Shown here: piece after piece, positions 11,591 to 20,675 of the stretch
How the letters are laid out: the number at the start of each line of letters is the position of its first letter
Numbering within the stretch: position 1 is the first letter of the stretch
Assembly: GCA_032717465.1 (NCBI GenBank)
Contig: CM064671.1
Location: forward strand, 51,927,998-51,991,997
Direction of reading: 5' to 3'
DNA length: 64,000 nucleotides
Origin: Coenobita brevimanus
Taxonomy: Eukaryota > Arthropoda > Malacostraca > Decapoda > Coenobitidae
Notes under the pieces: generated by a model
Seen by the model: only the letters and a program-made list of their open reading frames with translations
What the model was told of the DNA's origin: nothing
Databases searched by the model: none
Program-made: the position numbers and the translations under genes

Positions 11591-11596
<6 letters not shown>
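9739..11596. other. No recognisable gene; AT-rich intergenic or intronic DNA
   Basis: Frames here are short and without known motifs. A GC-richer patch at 10440-10640 and another at 11380-11520 look like interspersed-repeat pieces, but I cannot name them. If the IR gene continues leftwards, this is intronic. Confidence 0.5.

Positions 11597-11685
<89 letters not shown>
11597..11685. repeat. (TA)n microsatellite
   Basis: About 89 bp of TA dinucleotides ending shortly before the 3' end of an RTE-type LINE copy. Confidence 0.97.
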
Positions 11686-11687
<2 letters not shown>

Positions 11688-11714
11688 ATGTATAGATTGA
11701 TTAAGTCGATGAAG

Positions 11715-13060
11715 CTATCTCTATGTGCCTAGGCTGCTTCTTCTAAAGAAAGGGAGGTAGCCGAGACAGGACGACACACTCCCAATTTACTCATCCAAAC
11801 ACACATTTATTTGTATCTTAGTCCCAAGGGGAGAAGGGACAGATCCTCACCGCACCGCACCACATCACACGAGGGTCAACTGCACAGTGCATTCAGCGAC
11901 ATCTGCTGAAGGGTACGACAGCAGAGCTGGTTTACTCCTGCCATATCATAGTGGACCCATCCCCTTACCTGCACCTGACCTGATCAGCTGACAGACTAAA
12001 TGTGGGAGAATATCCCCTCGGGGCCATGTCACAATGTTTTCATTAAAAATTTCTCTGCAGTTATTCCTATCACGCACAGCCACTCTTCCTTGCTCAACAG
12101 ACATCCCTCTTGTATCCAGTGCTCTCCTCACACTGTCCATCCATCCTATTCGTGGTCTTCCTCTCAGCCTTACACCTCTCACATCTGATCCAGTTATCTT
12201 TTTCAACAATTGCTCGTCATCCATTCTCTCCATATGCCCACCAACCCCGCAATATTCTCTGCTCAACACCACCAGCCATCTCTCGCACAACTCCAGTTCT
12301 CCTTCGCCCTTCATCATTTCTCACTCGAACTATATGCGTCACTCCACACATACTCCTCAGACACCTCATCTCTGTTACACTCATGTTCCATGTTTCAGTC
12401 TCACATAATACAGTCGGTACAACTACACCCTCATACAGCCTTCTCTTTACATCCATTTTAAGCGCACGACATCTAGATACTTTTTTTCATTCCTCCCAGC
12501 ACCTTTCCTACTTCATTCATTTTAAACTTCATTTCTACATCTATTTTTCCATCCACAGTAACATGTGATCATAAATACTTAAAGCACTCTACCACCTCAA
12601 GCAACTCACCATTCAAAACTATATTCATCCTCCTGCCACCTACCAAACTTGTACACTTCATCTCTTTACTTTTATTCTTACTCACTCTCGATGACACCTC
12701 CTTCCGTTCAGTTACACACTGCTGCACTTCCGGGCTCACTAACAAGACCTCACCTTCTTTCGCCCTTCCTCAATCTACACCTGACATCCTTCCATTCACA
12801 CTTTCAAACTTAGACCTGCCTTTCCCTTTCATCTTTGTTTCACTAAAAACTGACACATCCATCTTTCTTCTCATAAACATTATCCCAATCTTCCCTTTTA
12901 GCCTCAATCGTACTACATCCATGCACATTCATAGATCCAATCTTATGGTACGGGGATAACTCAGTCTCCCATCCCCTTCCATTCCCTGTCTTATTGAAGG
13001 AACTAAAAAACCTCACTCTGTCTCTTTTAGTCGCCGTTTATGACACGCAGGGAATACTGT
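11715..13060 (-). mobile_element. RTE-type LINE, internally deleted and degenerate copy
   Basis: On the minus strand this is the same family as 15481-18175, and the 3' UTRs are alignable (GGAGAATATCCCCT near 12005 and 15778). Coding remnants include GHMERMDDEQLLKKI, RGRPRIGWMDSVRRAL and DVKRRLYEGVVVPT from the RT C-terminus. Upstream (12700-12900) the minus strand instead resembles the start of the endonuclease (MDVSVFSETKMKGKG), so most of the endonuclease and the RT palm are missing. Several frameshifts and in-frame stops are visible. The 5' part carries UTR-like sequence to about 13060. It is dead. Confidence 0.75.
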
Positions 13061-13077
13061 GGCACAATTCTTCCTAA

Positions 13078-13133
13078 CACAATCTGGCTGCAGAGATGTA
13101 GCACCACCCCGTAGTGCGGCCAGATTGTGTCCC
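13078..13133. repeat. Perfect 12-bp inverted repeat (hairpin) at LINE 5' side
   Basis: ACACAATCTGGC and GCCAGATTGTGT face each other with about 32 bp between them. This could fold as a stem-loop in the LINE leader or be the end of another repeat. From 13134 to 13649 I see only a GC-rich patch with a G-run at 13140-13160 and AT-rich filler. Confidence 0.7.
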
Positions 13134-13647
13134 CCCTGCCACGGGGAGGGGGGGGGAGGCACAATGAAGCATTCCATTAATATTATCAGGGAAATTACTA
13201 ATAACAGGCTGAAAGAGAAAATATGCCACAGGTGATATGCAGTATTGATTTTTGAATGGAGGAGGCATGGTTGATTCATTTTCATTGTGAGGTATGTACA
13301 CTCACACCAAAAAGTATCTATGCACAGTAAGAGGTACTGGTCAGTGGCTAGGGATAAGATGATCTGACACACTTTAGTGGATTGTAACGAAGCATAAGTG
13401 AGGCAGGTGTTGAAATTAAAGTATTTGGAATCAGTGACTGTGCCAGGAGTTTGTAAAAGAGAGGTAATTTAAAGAGGTAGGCTACTTAGAATGTGTAGGG
13501 AAGTATCGGCAGTAAAACACGATGAGGAAATGAATAAAAAAAAAAATGATGTATCAAACAGCGATGAAATCAGCGCTGACCTATCCAGCAGAAGTCAGAG
13601 CCTCAGAGGAGAAAATGAAGAAACATTCCGAGATGTTAGCTAGGCAT

Positions 13648-13649
<2 letters not shown>

Positions 13650-13717
<68 letters not shown>
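13650..13717. repeat. (GA)n followed by (CAGA)n microsatellite
   Basis: GA dinucleotides for about 45 bp grade into CAGA units for about 22 bp. The following 430 bp contain no recognisable gene. Confidence 0.95.
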
Positions 13718-13718
<1 letters not shown>

Positions 13719-14156
13719 TTGGGCGATGTAATTATGAGTGACCTAAACAATCTAATAAAAGCATAAGAGAAACATGTGAAAGGAAGAGCGTACAAATGCG
13801 TGCAAAGAGTATGAAATGGGTGATGAAAAGAGATTTGTATTGGAAGGAATGGAACTCCAGCGGCTGTACACTAGAGATCGAGCATGATGGAGAGATCTCA
13901 TCAGAAAGGACGTTGGCCTACAATCAACGTTGTAGTACAAACACTTTTTGATTGACTAGTCCAAGAAAAAGAAGTTGGCGGTTAAAAATTATTACACTTG
14001 CTCAAATTTTGAAAACTAACCTTCTGTCTGACAACACATCCACTAGTTTCGAGGACAGATTGATAAAATGTACTTTTATCCTCAGGTCTTCTCACTCTCC
14101 AAGCCTCCTGGGCCTCAGTAAAGACTGTCTGACTTCTAATAATTCAATAGAATTAT

Positions 14157-14607
14157 GTATGTATGTATGTATCTATCTGTAGCCTGATGCCATAATCCCA
14201 TCATGGGTAGCCGTGTGTCTTTGAGTTGGTGGTTTTACGGGGAGGGGCACTAACCCTCCGCCCACCCACTTGTTGACACGTAGGGGACACGTGTAGGTTG
14301 GTTATATGGTTACCACCCAGCGTTGTAAATGGTTTCCTAGCTTACAGGACACCATTAGGCTTGTCACTCAGGTGGCTTTACATTGACTGACAAGCCTAAT
14401 GGTTTCCAGTATACCAGAAAACCATTTACAACGTTGGGTGGTAACCATATAACCAACCCACACGTGTTCCATATTGGTTGCTATATGTCATCAAGTAGGA
14501 TGGAGGAGGGTCAGTGCCTATTCCCGCAAAATCACTAGCTCAAAGACAAATGGTTACCCCATTACAGGATTATGGAGTCAAGCTACTGATAGATAGATAA
14601 GTAGAGC
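14157..14607. repeat. Foldback (long inverted repeat) element, about 450 bp
   Basis: The two halves are imperfect reverse complements with only a few tens of bases of loop near 14385. Matching pairs include GGTTATATGGTTACCACCCA (about 14297) against its complement at about 14439, TAATGG/CCATTA near the loop, and GCCATAATCC against GGATTATGG at the outer ends. The outer edges are TATC/GATA tetranucleotides (14157-14178 and 14586-14600), as if the element had inserted in, or generated, such a tract. There is no coding content. A fragment of the same family lies at 27571-27657. It is probably a foldback MITE, mobilised in trans by an unknown transposase. Confidence 0.8.
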
Positions 14608-14610
14608 TTT

Positions 14611-14735
14611 ATTGAATGATTAAAAATCAAAGTCTTTTGCCTGGGGTTCAAGTGGCTTGGAGCATAATGCGATCTGAGGCTAGGTTGCCATAATCCAGAT
14701 CAGGAAATATATGGCTAGATGCCGCAGTCCAGGTC

Positions 14736-14770
<35 letters not shown>
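14611..14770 (+). repeat. Short retroposon-like tail ending in 32-bp poly(A)
   Basis: GAGCTTTATTGAATG and following sequence end in an uninterrupted A tract (14739-14770). This resembles the 3' end of a retroposed sequence on the plus strand, but the source is not recognised. The next 500 bp are AT-rich with no gene evident. Confidence 0.45.
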
Positions 14771-14772
<2 letters not shown>

Positions 14773-15299
14773 GTCCTGACAGTGATTATATGATTAATAA
14801 ATCTTAGCCTTCTCACTCATTTAAACTAATGTGTATTAACGTGTTCTCTCCTTCTACCCAGAATATCTGTCATCTGTGGAAATCACACATTCACGCACAT
14901 TTTATGTTTGCACTATCAAACATAATCACTGAACTTTCACACTGATCTCCATATATTCCATTACTAATAATTTATATAAGACTTAGCTTCATATATCAGT
15001 TTCTTCTAACTTCAGTACTGAATATATTTTAAAAACCTGAGAGATGGGGAGTATTAAAAAAAAATCATGACTAATTATTGTGCATGCATATAATGGATAT
15101 ATTCATAACATATTTGGTAAGTTTTATGCAACACAACGAAAGTCGTCAAGTAATTCGTTTCTCCCGAATTAGAATTCCACATTACATTTTTTATGTATTG
15201 TAAATATGTTTTTACGTCTTTGGAGATCAAGATTCATGACAATAAATTGGGTCCAACTTTCTGACTGTAAAAGTTATCTGTTGACATGATAATCCTTAC

Positions 15300-15401
15300 T
15301 GAAATAAGGTCAGATGCTATGACTCCAGCTTCTCGAAATGAACGCATCTGAATTTTTGTATTCTTCCGTTCGACTTTTGGGTTGAAATCAACTTTGGTAG
15401 T
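15300..15401 (-). CDS. Weak candidate exon, possibly C-terminal IR ligand-binding segment
   Basis: A 34-codon minus-strand frame is bounded by an acceptor (CTACAG before 15401) and a donor-like GTAAGG after 15300. The peptide includes FNPKVERK and MRSFREAGVIA, which loosely recalls the helix preceding the last transmembrane segment of IRs, where a charged helix ends in E-A/S-G plus a hydrophobic pair. Order and strand fit a downstream exon of the IR gene. However, the acceptor phase (0) does not accept the phase-2 end of the exon at 18385-18566, so another exon would be needed between them. Treat it as a hypothesis. Confidence 0.22.
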
Positions 15402-15808
15402 CTGTAGACTCAGTATCCACATAAACAAACGAAACAATATCGGCAGCTGCATCTAACGGTGTGAAAATATTTGGTGGAAGGTCTATCTATCTATCTATAT
15501 ACCTAGGCTGCTTCCCCCAAGGAAAGGGAGGTAGCCGAGACAGGACGACTCACTCTCCATTTACTCATCCATTCAAACACATTCATTCGCATCTTAGCCC
15601 CAAAGGGGAGAACGGACAGATCCTCACCGCATCACACCGCACAAGGGTCAACTGCGCAATGCAAGCAGTGACATCCAGAGCAGGGCCCGACAGCAGAACT
15701 GGTTTACCCCTGCCACATCATAACAGACCCATCCCCTTACCCGCACCTGACCTGACTAGCTGATCAGACCAAATGCGGGAGAATATCCCCTCAGGGCTGC
15801 GTCATCAC

Positions 15809-17548
15809 TTATTCATTCACAATTTCTCTCCATTTATTTCTGTCACGCACAGCCACTCTTCCTTGCTCAACAGACATCCCTCTCGCATCCAGCGCTCTCT
15901 TCACACTGTCCATCCATCCTATTCGTGGTCTTCCTCTCAGTCTTACACCTCTCACATCAGATCTAGTTATCTTTTTCACCAATCGCTCATTATCCATTCT
16001 CTCCATATGCCCAAACCATTGCAACACCCTCTGCTCAACTCTACCAGCCATCTCCCGAACAACTTCAGTTCTCCTTCGCACTTCATCATTTCGCACTTGA
16101 TCCATACGCGTCACTCCACACATACTCCTCAGACATCTCATCTCCATTACATTCAAACTTTTCCTCTCTGCTACACCCATATTCCATGTTTCAGCCCCAT
16201 ATAACGCAGTCGGTACCACAACACCCTCATACAGCCTTCTCTTTACATCCATTCTAAGCGAACGACATTTAAACACTTTCTTCATTCCTCCCAGCACCTT
16301 TCCTACTTCATTTATTCTAAACTTCACTTCTGCATCTATTCTTCCATCCACAGCAACATGTGACCCTAGATATTTAAAACAATCTACCTCCTCAAGCAAC
16401 TCACCATTCAAAACTATATTCATCCCCCTACCATCTATCAACCTCGTACACTTCATCACTTTACTCTTATTCTCATTTACTTTCAATTTCCTCCTTTCAC
16501 ACACCCTTCCAAACTCCTCTACCAACTGTCTCAATCTCTCCTCTGAATCAGTCACCAGTGCAGTATCATCTGCAAACAGCAGCTGCTTCAGATTCCACTC
16601 TCCTCCATCAACATTTACCAGACTCAGACCACCTAAAACTCTTGCATTCACCTCCCTTACAACACTATCCATGTAAATATTAAACAACCAAGGCGACATC
16701 ACACATCCCTGTCGCAGCCCCACTCTCACGGGAAACCAATCACTCACAGCATTTCCCACTCTTACACACGCTCTACTATTTACATAAAAACTTTTCACCC
16801 CTTTTAGTAACCTACCATCAAGTCCATACAATCTTAAAACAGTCCACAAAGCCTCCCTATCAATTCTATCATACGCTTTCTCTAAATCCATAAATGCCCA
16901 AAACACATCCTTGCCTTTCGCTAAATACTTTTCACACACTTGTCTCACAGCAAACACCTGATCAACGCATCCCCTCCCTCTCCTAAAGCCACACTGCTCA
17001 TCACTAATCACTCCCTCTGTACCCTCTCTAACTCTCATAATTAACACTCTATCATACACTTTACCTACAACACTCAACAGACTTATACCCCTAAAGCTAG
17101 TACATTCATACTTATCACCCTTGCCTTTATACAACGGGACCACACAAGCACTTGCCCAGTCAATTGGCACCATACCTTTCTCAAAGCACACATTCAATAA
17201 TCTTACTAACCAGTCAACAATAGTCACTCCACCACCCTTCAGGCATTCCACAGCACACCCATCCATACCTGCAGCTTTCCCTGTTTTCATCTCCTTTACT
17301 GCCTTCTCCACTTCCTCCTTCGTGATCAAAGAATCATTCAACTCTCCCAACACATTTATTCCTTGCACCCTTCTATCTGCCACAATCTCAGCCACCCTTT
17401 CCTCCTCTACATTTAACAATCTTTCAAAATACTCTGCCCATCTCTTCCTTACTGCATCCATCTCAATTAACATCCTTCCATCCTCTGCTTTTACTCGTTC
17501 TTCCTTCCCAGACTCTCCCTTTCTCGCACCCTTTTCACCTCCTTCCAA
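15809..17548 (-). pseudogene. LINE reverse transcriptase, about 570 codons, open
   Basis: The frame includes the RT fingers and palm: GKAAGMDGCAVECLK, CVVPLYKGKGD, FRGISLLSVVGKVY, GFRRGRGCVDQ, then MDLEKAYDRIDREALW with the first catalytic Asp, RQGCVMSPWLFN, and the catalytic FADDTALV box. It continues through KYLGSHVAVDG and the C-terminal WFGHMERM / RGRPRIGWMDS region to a stop. No internal stops remain over the RT. The upstream frame shift (about 17520) joins it to the endonuclease frame, so one indel separates this copy from a longer reading frame. It is a pseudogene because the 5' half is absent. Confidence 0.85.
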
Positions 17549-18159
17549 AACATTTTCTTATTCTGTTGAAAATTCTCTGTCAGCCGCCTACCCCACCTCT
17601 CATCTGCTGCCACTTTAGCATCACGCACAGCCCTTCTCGCTCTATTCCTCTTTTCCTTATACCTTTCATATGACATCTCATCCTTCCTCTGCAGCCACAC
17701 TTCATATGCACGTCTCTTCTCAGCCACAGCCATACTTACTTCCTCGCACCACCATTCACTTCCTTTTCTTACACCACCACCCACACGTCTCACACCACAC
17801 ACCTCTTCTGCATGCCCCACCACAGCACTCTTAAACAACTGCCATTCCTCCTCCACACTGCCATTTTCCCGATCTTTCACTGCGTTCCACTCATCTTTCA
17901 ATTTCTCCTGATACTCTATCTTTTTCTCTCTTTTATCCAACTCACTCACTTTCAAAACCTCCCTGCCACACCTAACCCTCCTAGCTCTCACCCATCTCTT
18001 ACCTACTCTTAACTTTCCCTCCACCAGGTAGTGGTCAGACATACCTCCACCCTCCCCTCTCAGAACTCTCACATCCAACAATCTTCCTATTACATTCCTA
18101 GACACAACCACATAGTCCATCAAGGCTCTATCAACAACCCTTCCACCCTCCTGTCTCAC
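17491..18159 (-). pseudogene. LINE endonuclease C-terminus and linker
   Basis: The frame reads RALMDYVVVS and GGMSDHYLVEGKL, matching the last conserved block (SDH) of APE-type LINE endonucleases. A basic linker rich in Arg/Lys/Glu follows, up to the join with the RT frame (KKMFWKEVKRVR). The start is truncated: upstream of 18159 only a few codons (YTWVRQEGGR) precede the break into unrelated sequence. Confidence 0.8.
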
Positions 18160-18384
18160 CCATGTATACTGCTGGATATTTCAAAAGACGTCCAAATGTT
18201 ACACTGATAAGGAGAACAATGATATTTCATGTATGCAAAATTAATTGCTATCCGCATGGCTTATGTCATAATGTGCTGCTCTGAGTACAGTTAGTGTAAG
18301 AACAGAGGCACTGACAGTTTTTCTCACTTTCGTATAAATATGATCGGAGAGCCAGGCTCACTGATAGTTAATTATATGAAATAC

Positions 18385-18566
18385 TTGCCACTTTGGGAAT
18401 AGTCTTCGGCAATCTGCTTCGTTAAAGCTCTATCATTATCGATGATAACATGGTCACCTTTCTCCACAAGCCTCAGACTGCTCGAGAACTCGGCATAACT
18501 TCGGAACATCAGTCTTCCATCATCCTCCGCCTGAGCCACTTGAAAGTAGAATCCGTCTTTGACTGT
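18385..18566 (-). CDS. Ionotropic receptor exon: ligand-binding S2 lobe
   Basis: 60 codons plus 2 nt. The acceptor is TTTTCCAG before 18566 (phase 0) and the donor is GTATTT after 18385. The peptide begins TVKDGFYFQVAQAEDDGRL and includes LVEKGDHVIIDNDRAL and IAEDYSQSGK. This matches the part of IR S2 where a Phe/Glu helix is followed by a GDHVLIE-like strand and a DYxxTGxC turn. It joins in frame to the exon at 19265-19486 (…EQYLR | TVKDGF…). IRs are membrane ligand-gated cation channels of chemosensory cells. The next exon must start with one nucleotide to complete the split codon; it was not found with confidence. The 210 bp up to the LINE at 18175 show no obvious exon. Confidence 0.85.
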
Positions 18567-19264
18567 CTGGAAAACACATCTGCAAATCAACATTTACTGG
18601 CACTTATGATGGAAAGTCTCACAATATATTTTTGTACTACTGAGTGAGCCATTGCCCGTTGTTTCTGTTTTAATCCCTTTCAGGCTCCAAGTCTGGGGGG
18701 ATGGAGTGTCAGCAATTATATTTCGAATCCAGGAATTTGTTAACTTTTTTGTCTGATCCTTCCTAATACCGACCTACAGACGAAAAGGTCATTCAGTTAC
18801 TGGGCGACTGAGTTACAGTGTTAATGTGTGACTGAACCGATTAACTCGTATCTTAATCAACAGCTGCCTAGAATCACACGGCAACCAATACCAGGGACAC
18901 GATGTGCAAGTGTCATCTTCGTGATTTGAAAAAGGCCCTTTGCAATACCACTTGATCCCTGACATAATCTCCAGAGGCACCCCTGTTTAGGTCCTTTGGA
19001 TGACCTTTTAAACACCTTTCTGTCTTTTTTGGATGAGTAGAACAAAGTCCACCAAATCTTTCACATAGGCAGAGAGTTTGCTTACGTCACAAGATTAACT
19101 GCTTTCTCTTGGGTGTCTTTTTGTAACCTTAAATAATATGTGTGGACTCTCTTGTTTTGAAATCAGCCCTTTTTTTGAGGATCTGGGAGCAAACAGCATG
19201 ATTACCTTAGATTGCTGTACAGACTGAATCTTTTGCAATTGTAATTTTAAACTTTTGTCAGTAC
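18567..19264 (-). other. IR intron, about 0.7 kb
   Basis: Bounded by GTACTG after the exon at 19265 and TTTTCCAG before 18566 on the minus strand. No repeat or gene is recognised inside. Confidence 0.75.
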
Positions 19265-19486
19265 CCTGAGATACTGTTCATTAGCTGAGTTCTTCTGCCA
19301 GATCATGGTAACACTTGGGTCATCGAGCACGTCCCTGAGAGTCTGGTATGGCTGAGGGATGTGTCTGACTGCCAGAATGGACATGAGGTTGCCGGCGTAG
19401 CTCCGCGTCAACACAAGCGCAGTCAGCATCCACACACCAATTGTTACACGTTCCCACGACCAGGAACCGGGTTTAATACATATGTC
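19265..19486 (-). CDS. Ionotropic receptor exon: pore, TM3 and start of S2, with a 1-bp frameshift
   Basis: The acceptor is CATTTTCAG before 19486 and the donor is AGG|GTACTG. The first part reads ICIKPGSWSWERVTI, then the frame breaks at the AAA of plus-strand CCAAATTG (19438-19444). Dropping one base continues as WMLTALVLTRSYAGNL, the TM3 gate motif (iGluR SYTANL; SYAGNLMSILAV in crustacean-type IRs), and then VRHIPQPYQTLRDVLDD and SANEQYLR. Phase logic supports one surplus base: the exon should hold 2 + 219 nt but has 222. As written, the shifted frame meets a TGA within this exon, so the protein would lack TM3 and S2. This is either an inactivated allele or pseudogene, or a base-call or assembly indel. 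Confidence in the exon identity is high. Confidence 0.85.
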
Positions 19487-19749
19487 TGAAAATGTTATAT
19501 ACAGGTACTTATATATTTCATGATTAGTACATCAAGACGAGTAAAATATTTGTTATTATGCCACTATTGTATACATGAATGCAAAAAGAAAAAAAAGAAA
19601 AATGATTAAACACTGGTAGAGCAAAACTGAGATGTGGTTATTTTTGTGATGTGTCAGTCCTTAAACTGTACCTGTGAGTGTACAGGCATTTACCAAAGTG
19701 TCGTGTTCGGTGCACGACTTCTGCTGAACAACCAGCACATATGAACAAA

Positions 19750-19750
<1 letters not shown>

Positions 19751-19829
<79 letters not shown>
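19751..19829. repeat. (TA)n microsatellite, left flank of LTR copy 2
   Basis: 79 bp of TA ending at the LTR terminus (T at 19830). It lies in the 12-kb IR intron. Confidence 0.97.
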
Positions 19830-19833
<4 letters not shown>

Positions 19834-20614
19834 ACGGAACAGAGAAAGATAATGTACACTTTAAGTGAGAATACTAAAAATCACTACTGTCCCGTAAAGT
19901 TCCAGGTTCAAAACAAGTGTTAGGTAAAATTACAAGTTAAAGTTTAATGCTCAAACTAACAACAAAACATTCAGGACTCATAAGGATAAAGTAATGGCAA
20001 AAAACAGGTTAAATATATGGTTTACTGCAATAGCCTGTATTAACACGAAATTAACAAGAGTAAATTTATCTAAGTCAGCCCTGATAAAATGAAATACCAG
20101 ATAATACTCAGTGAATGCAAGATATATTATTACAGATACAAAATATTATTAAATAGGGCTGACACCCAAAACACATGAACCACAAAAACCTTACTAGGCC
20201 CAAGAATTAACACCTTACGCTACACAGTACAAGAAAAAATGCAATAACAGTTATACTCAAATTACACAACTGCTAGATGGTTGAAGACTTCCTGAGCACT
20301 CACAATAATAACAACTGTACAGGGGAGGACAGAGATGTGAACAAAATGAGGAGTAGATCTAAGTGGCAATTAATGTAGAGACTGAGCTCATTATATAGGG
20401 GCCAGCAGAGCTTGATACAACTTGTAAGAAGGACGCGCAAATGAAGCCATGGGGACAAAGAGTTGACAATCCTGCTCTGAACAACAGAAAGAACGACTTA
20501 CTTTACTATAAGGGTAGAAGGGGGGAGTGAGGTAGAACACGCTCGTGATCAAACATGCAGCTTACTGTACGTTAGAATTACACAAAGGATGATGAAATCA
20601 TAGGCTATGTAACA
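19830..20614 (-). repeat. 3' LTR of copy 2
   Basis: 785 bp, TG...CA, homologous over its length to 25369-26155 and to the LTRs of copies 1 and 3. Confidence 0.93.
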
Positions 20615-20675
20615 CCTCCCCACAAAGAAAAAGAAATTTACAAAGGAAATTTCTTATTACTCTAAAACAATCTTT

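Larger units (their letters stand above)
15481..18175 (-). mobile_element. RTE-type LINE, 5'-truncated, nearly intact RT
   Basis: A minus-strand LINE truncated at its 5' end within the endonuclease (about 18175) and ending 3' in TAGA-type tetranucleotides (15481-15500). RTE elements typically end in short tandem repeats rather than poly(A). It encodes the C-terminal part of an APE-type endonuclease and a whole reverse transcriptase with C-terminal extension, separated by a single frameshift at about 17520. It lies downstream of the IR exon at 18385. The clade is inferred from the tail, the EN motif SDHYLV and the WFGHMERMDNERLVKKI-type C-terminus. Confidence 0.85.

Noticed and set aside
12034..12568. 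Long Ser/His/Thr-rich plus-strand frames
   Set aside because: Antisense shadows of the RTE-type LINE on the minus strand; the same happens at 15773-16204 and 17121-17618.
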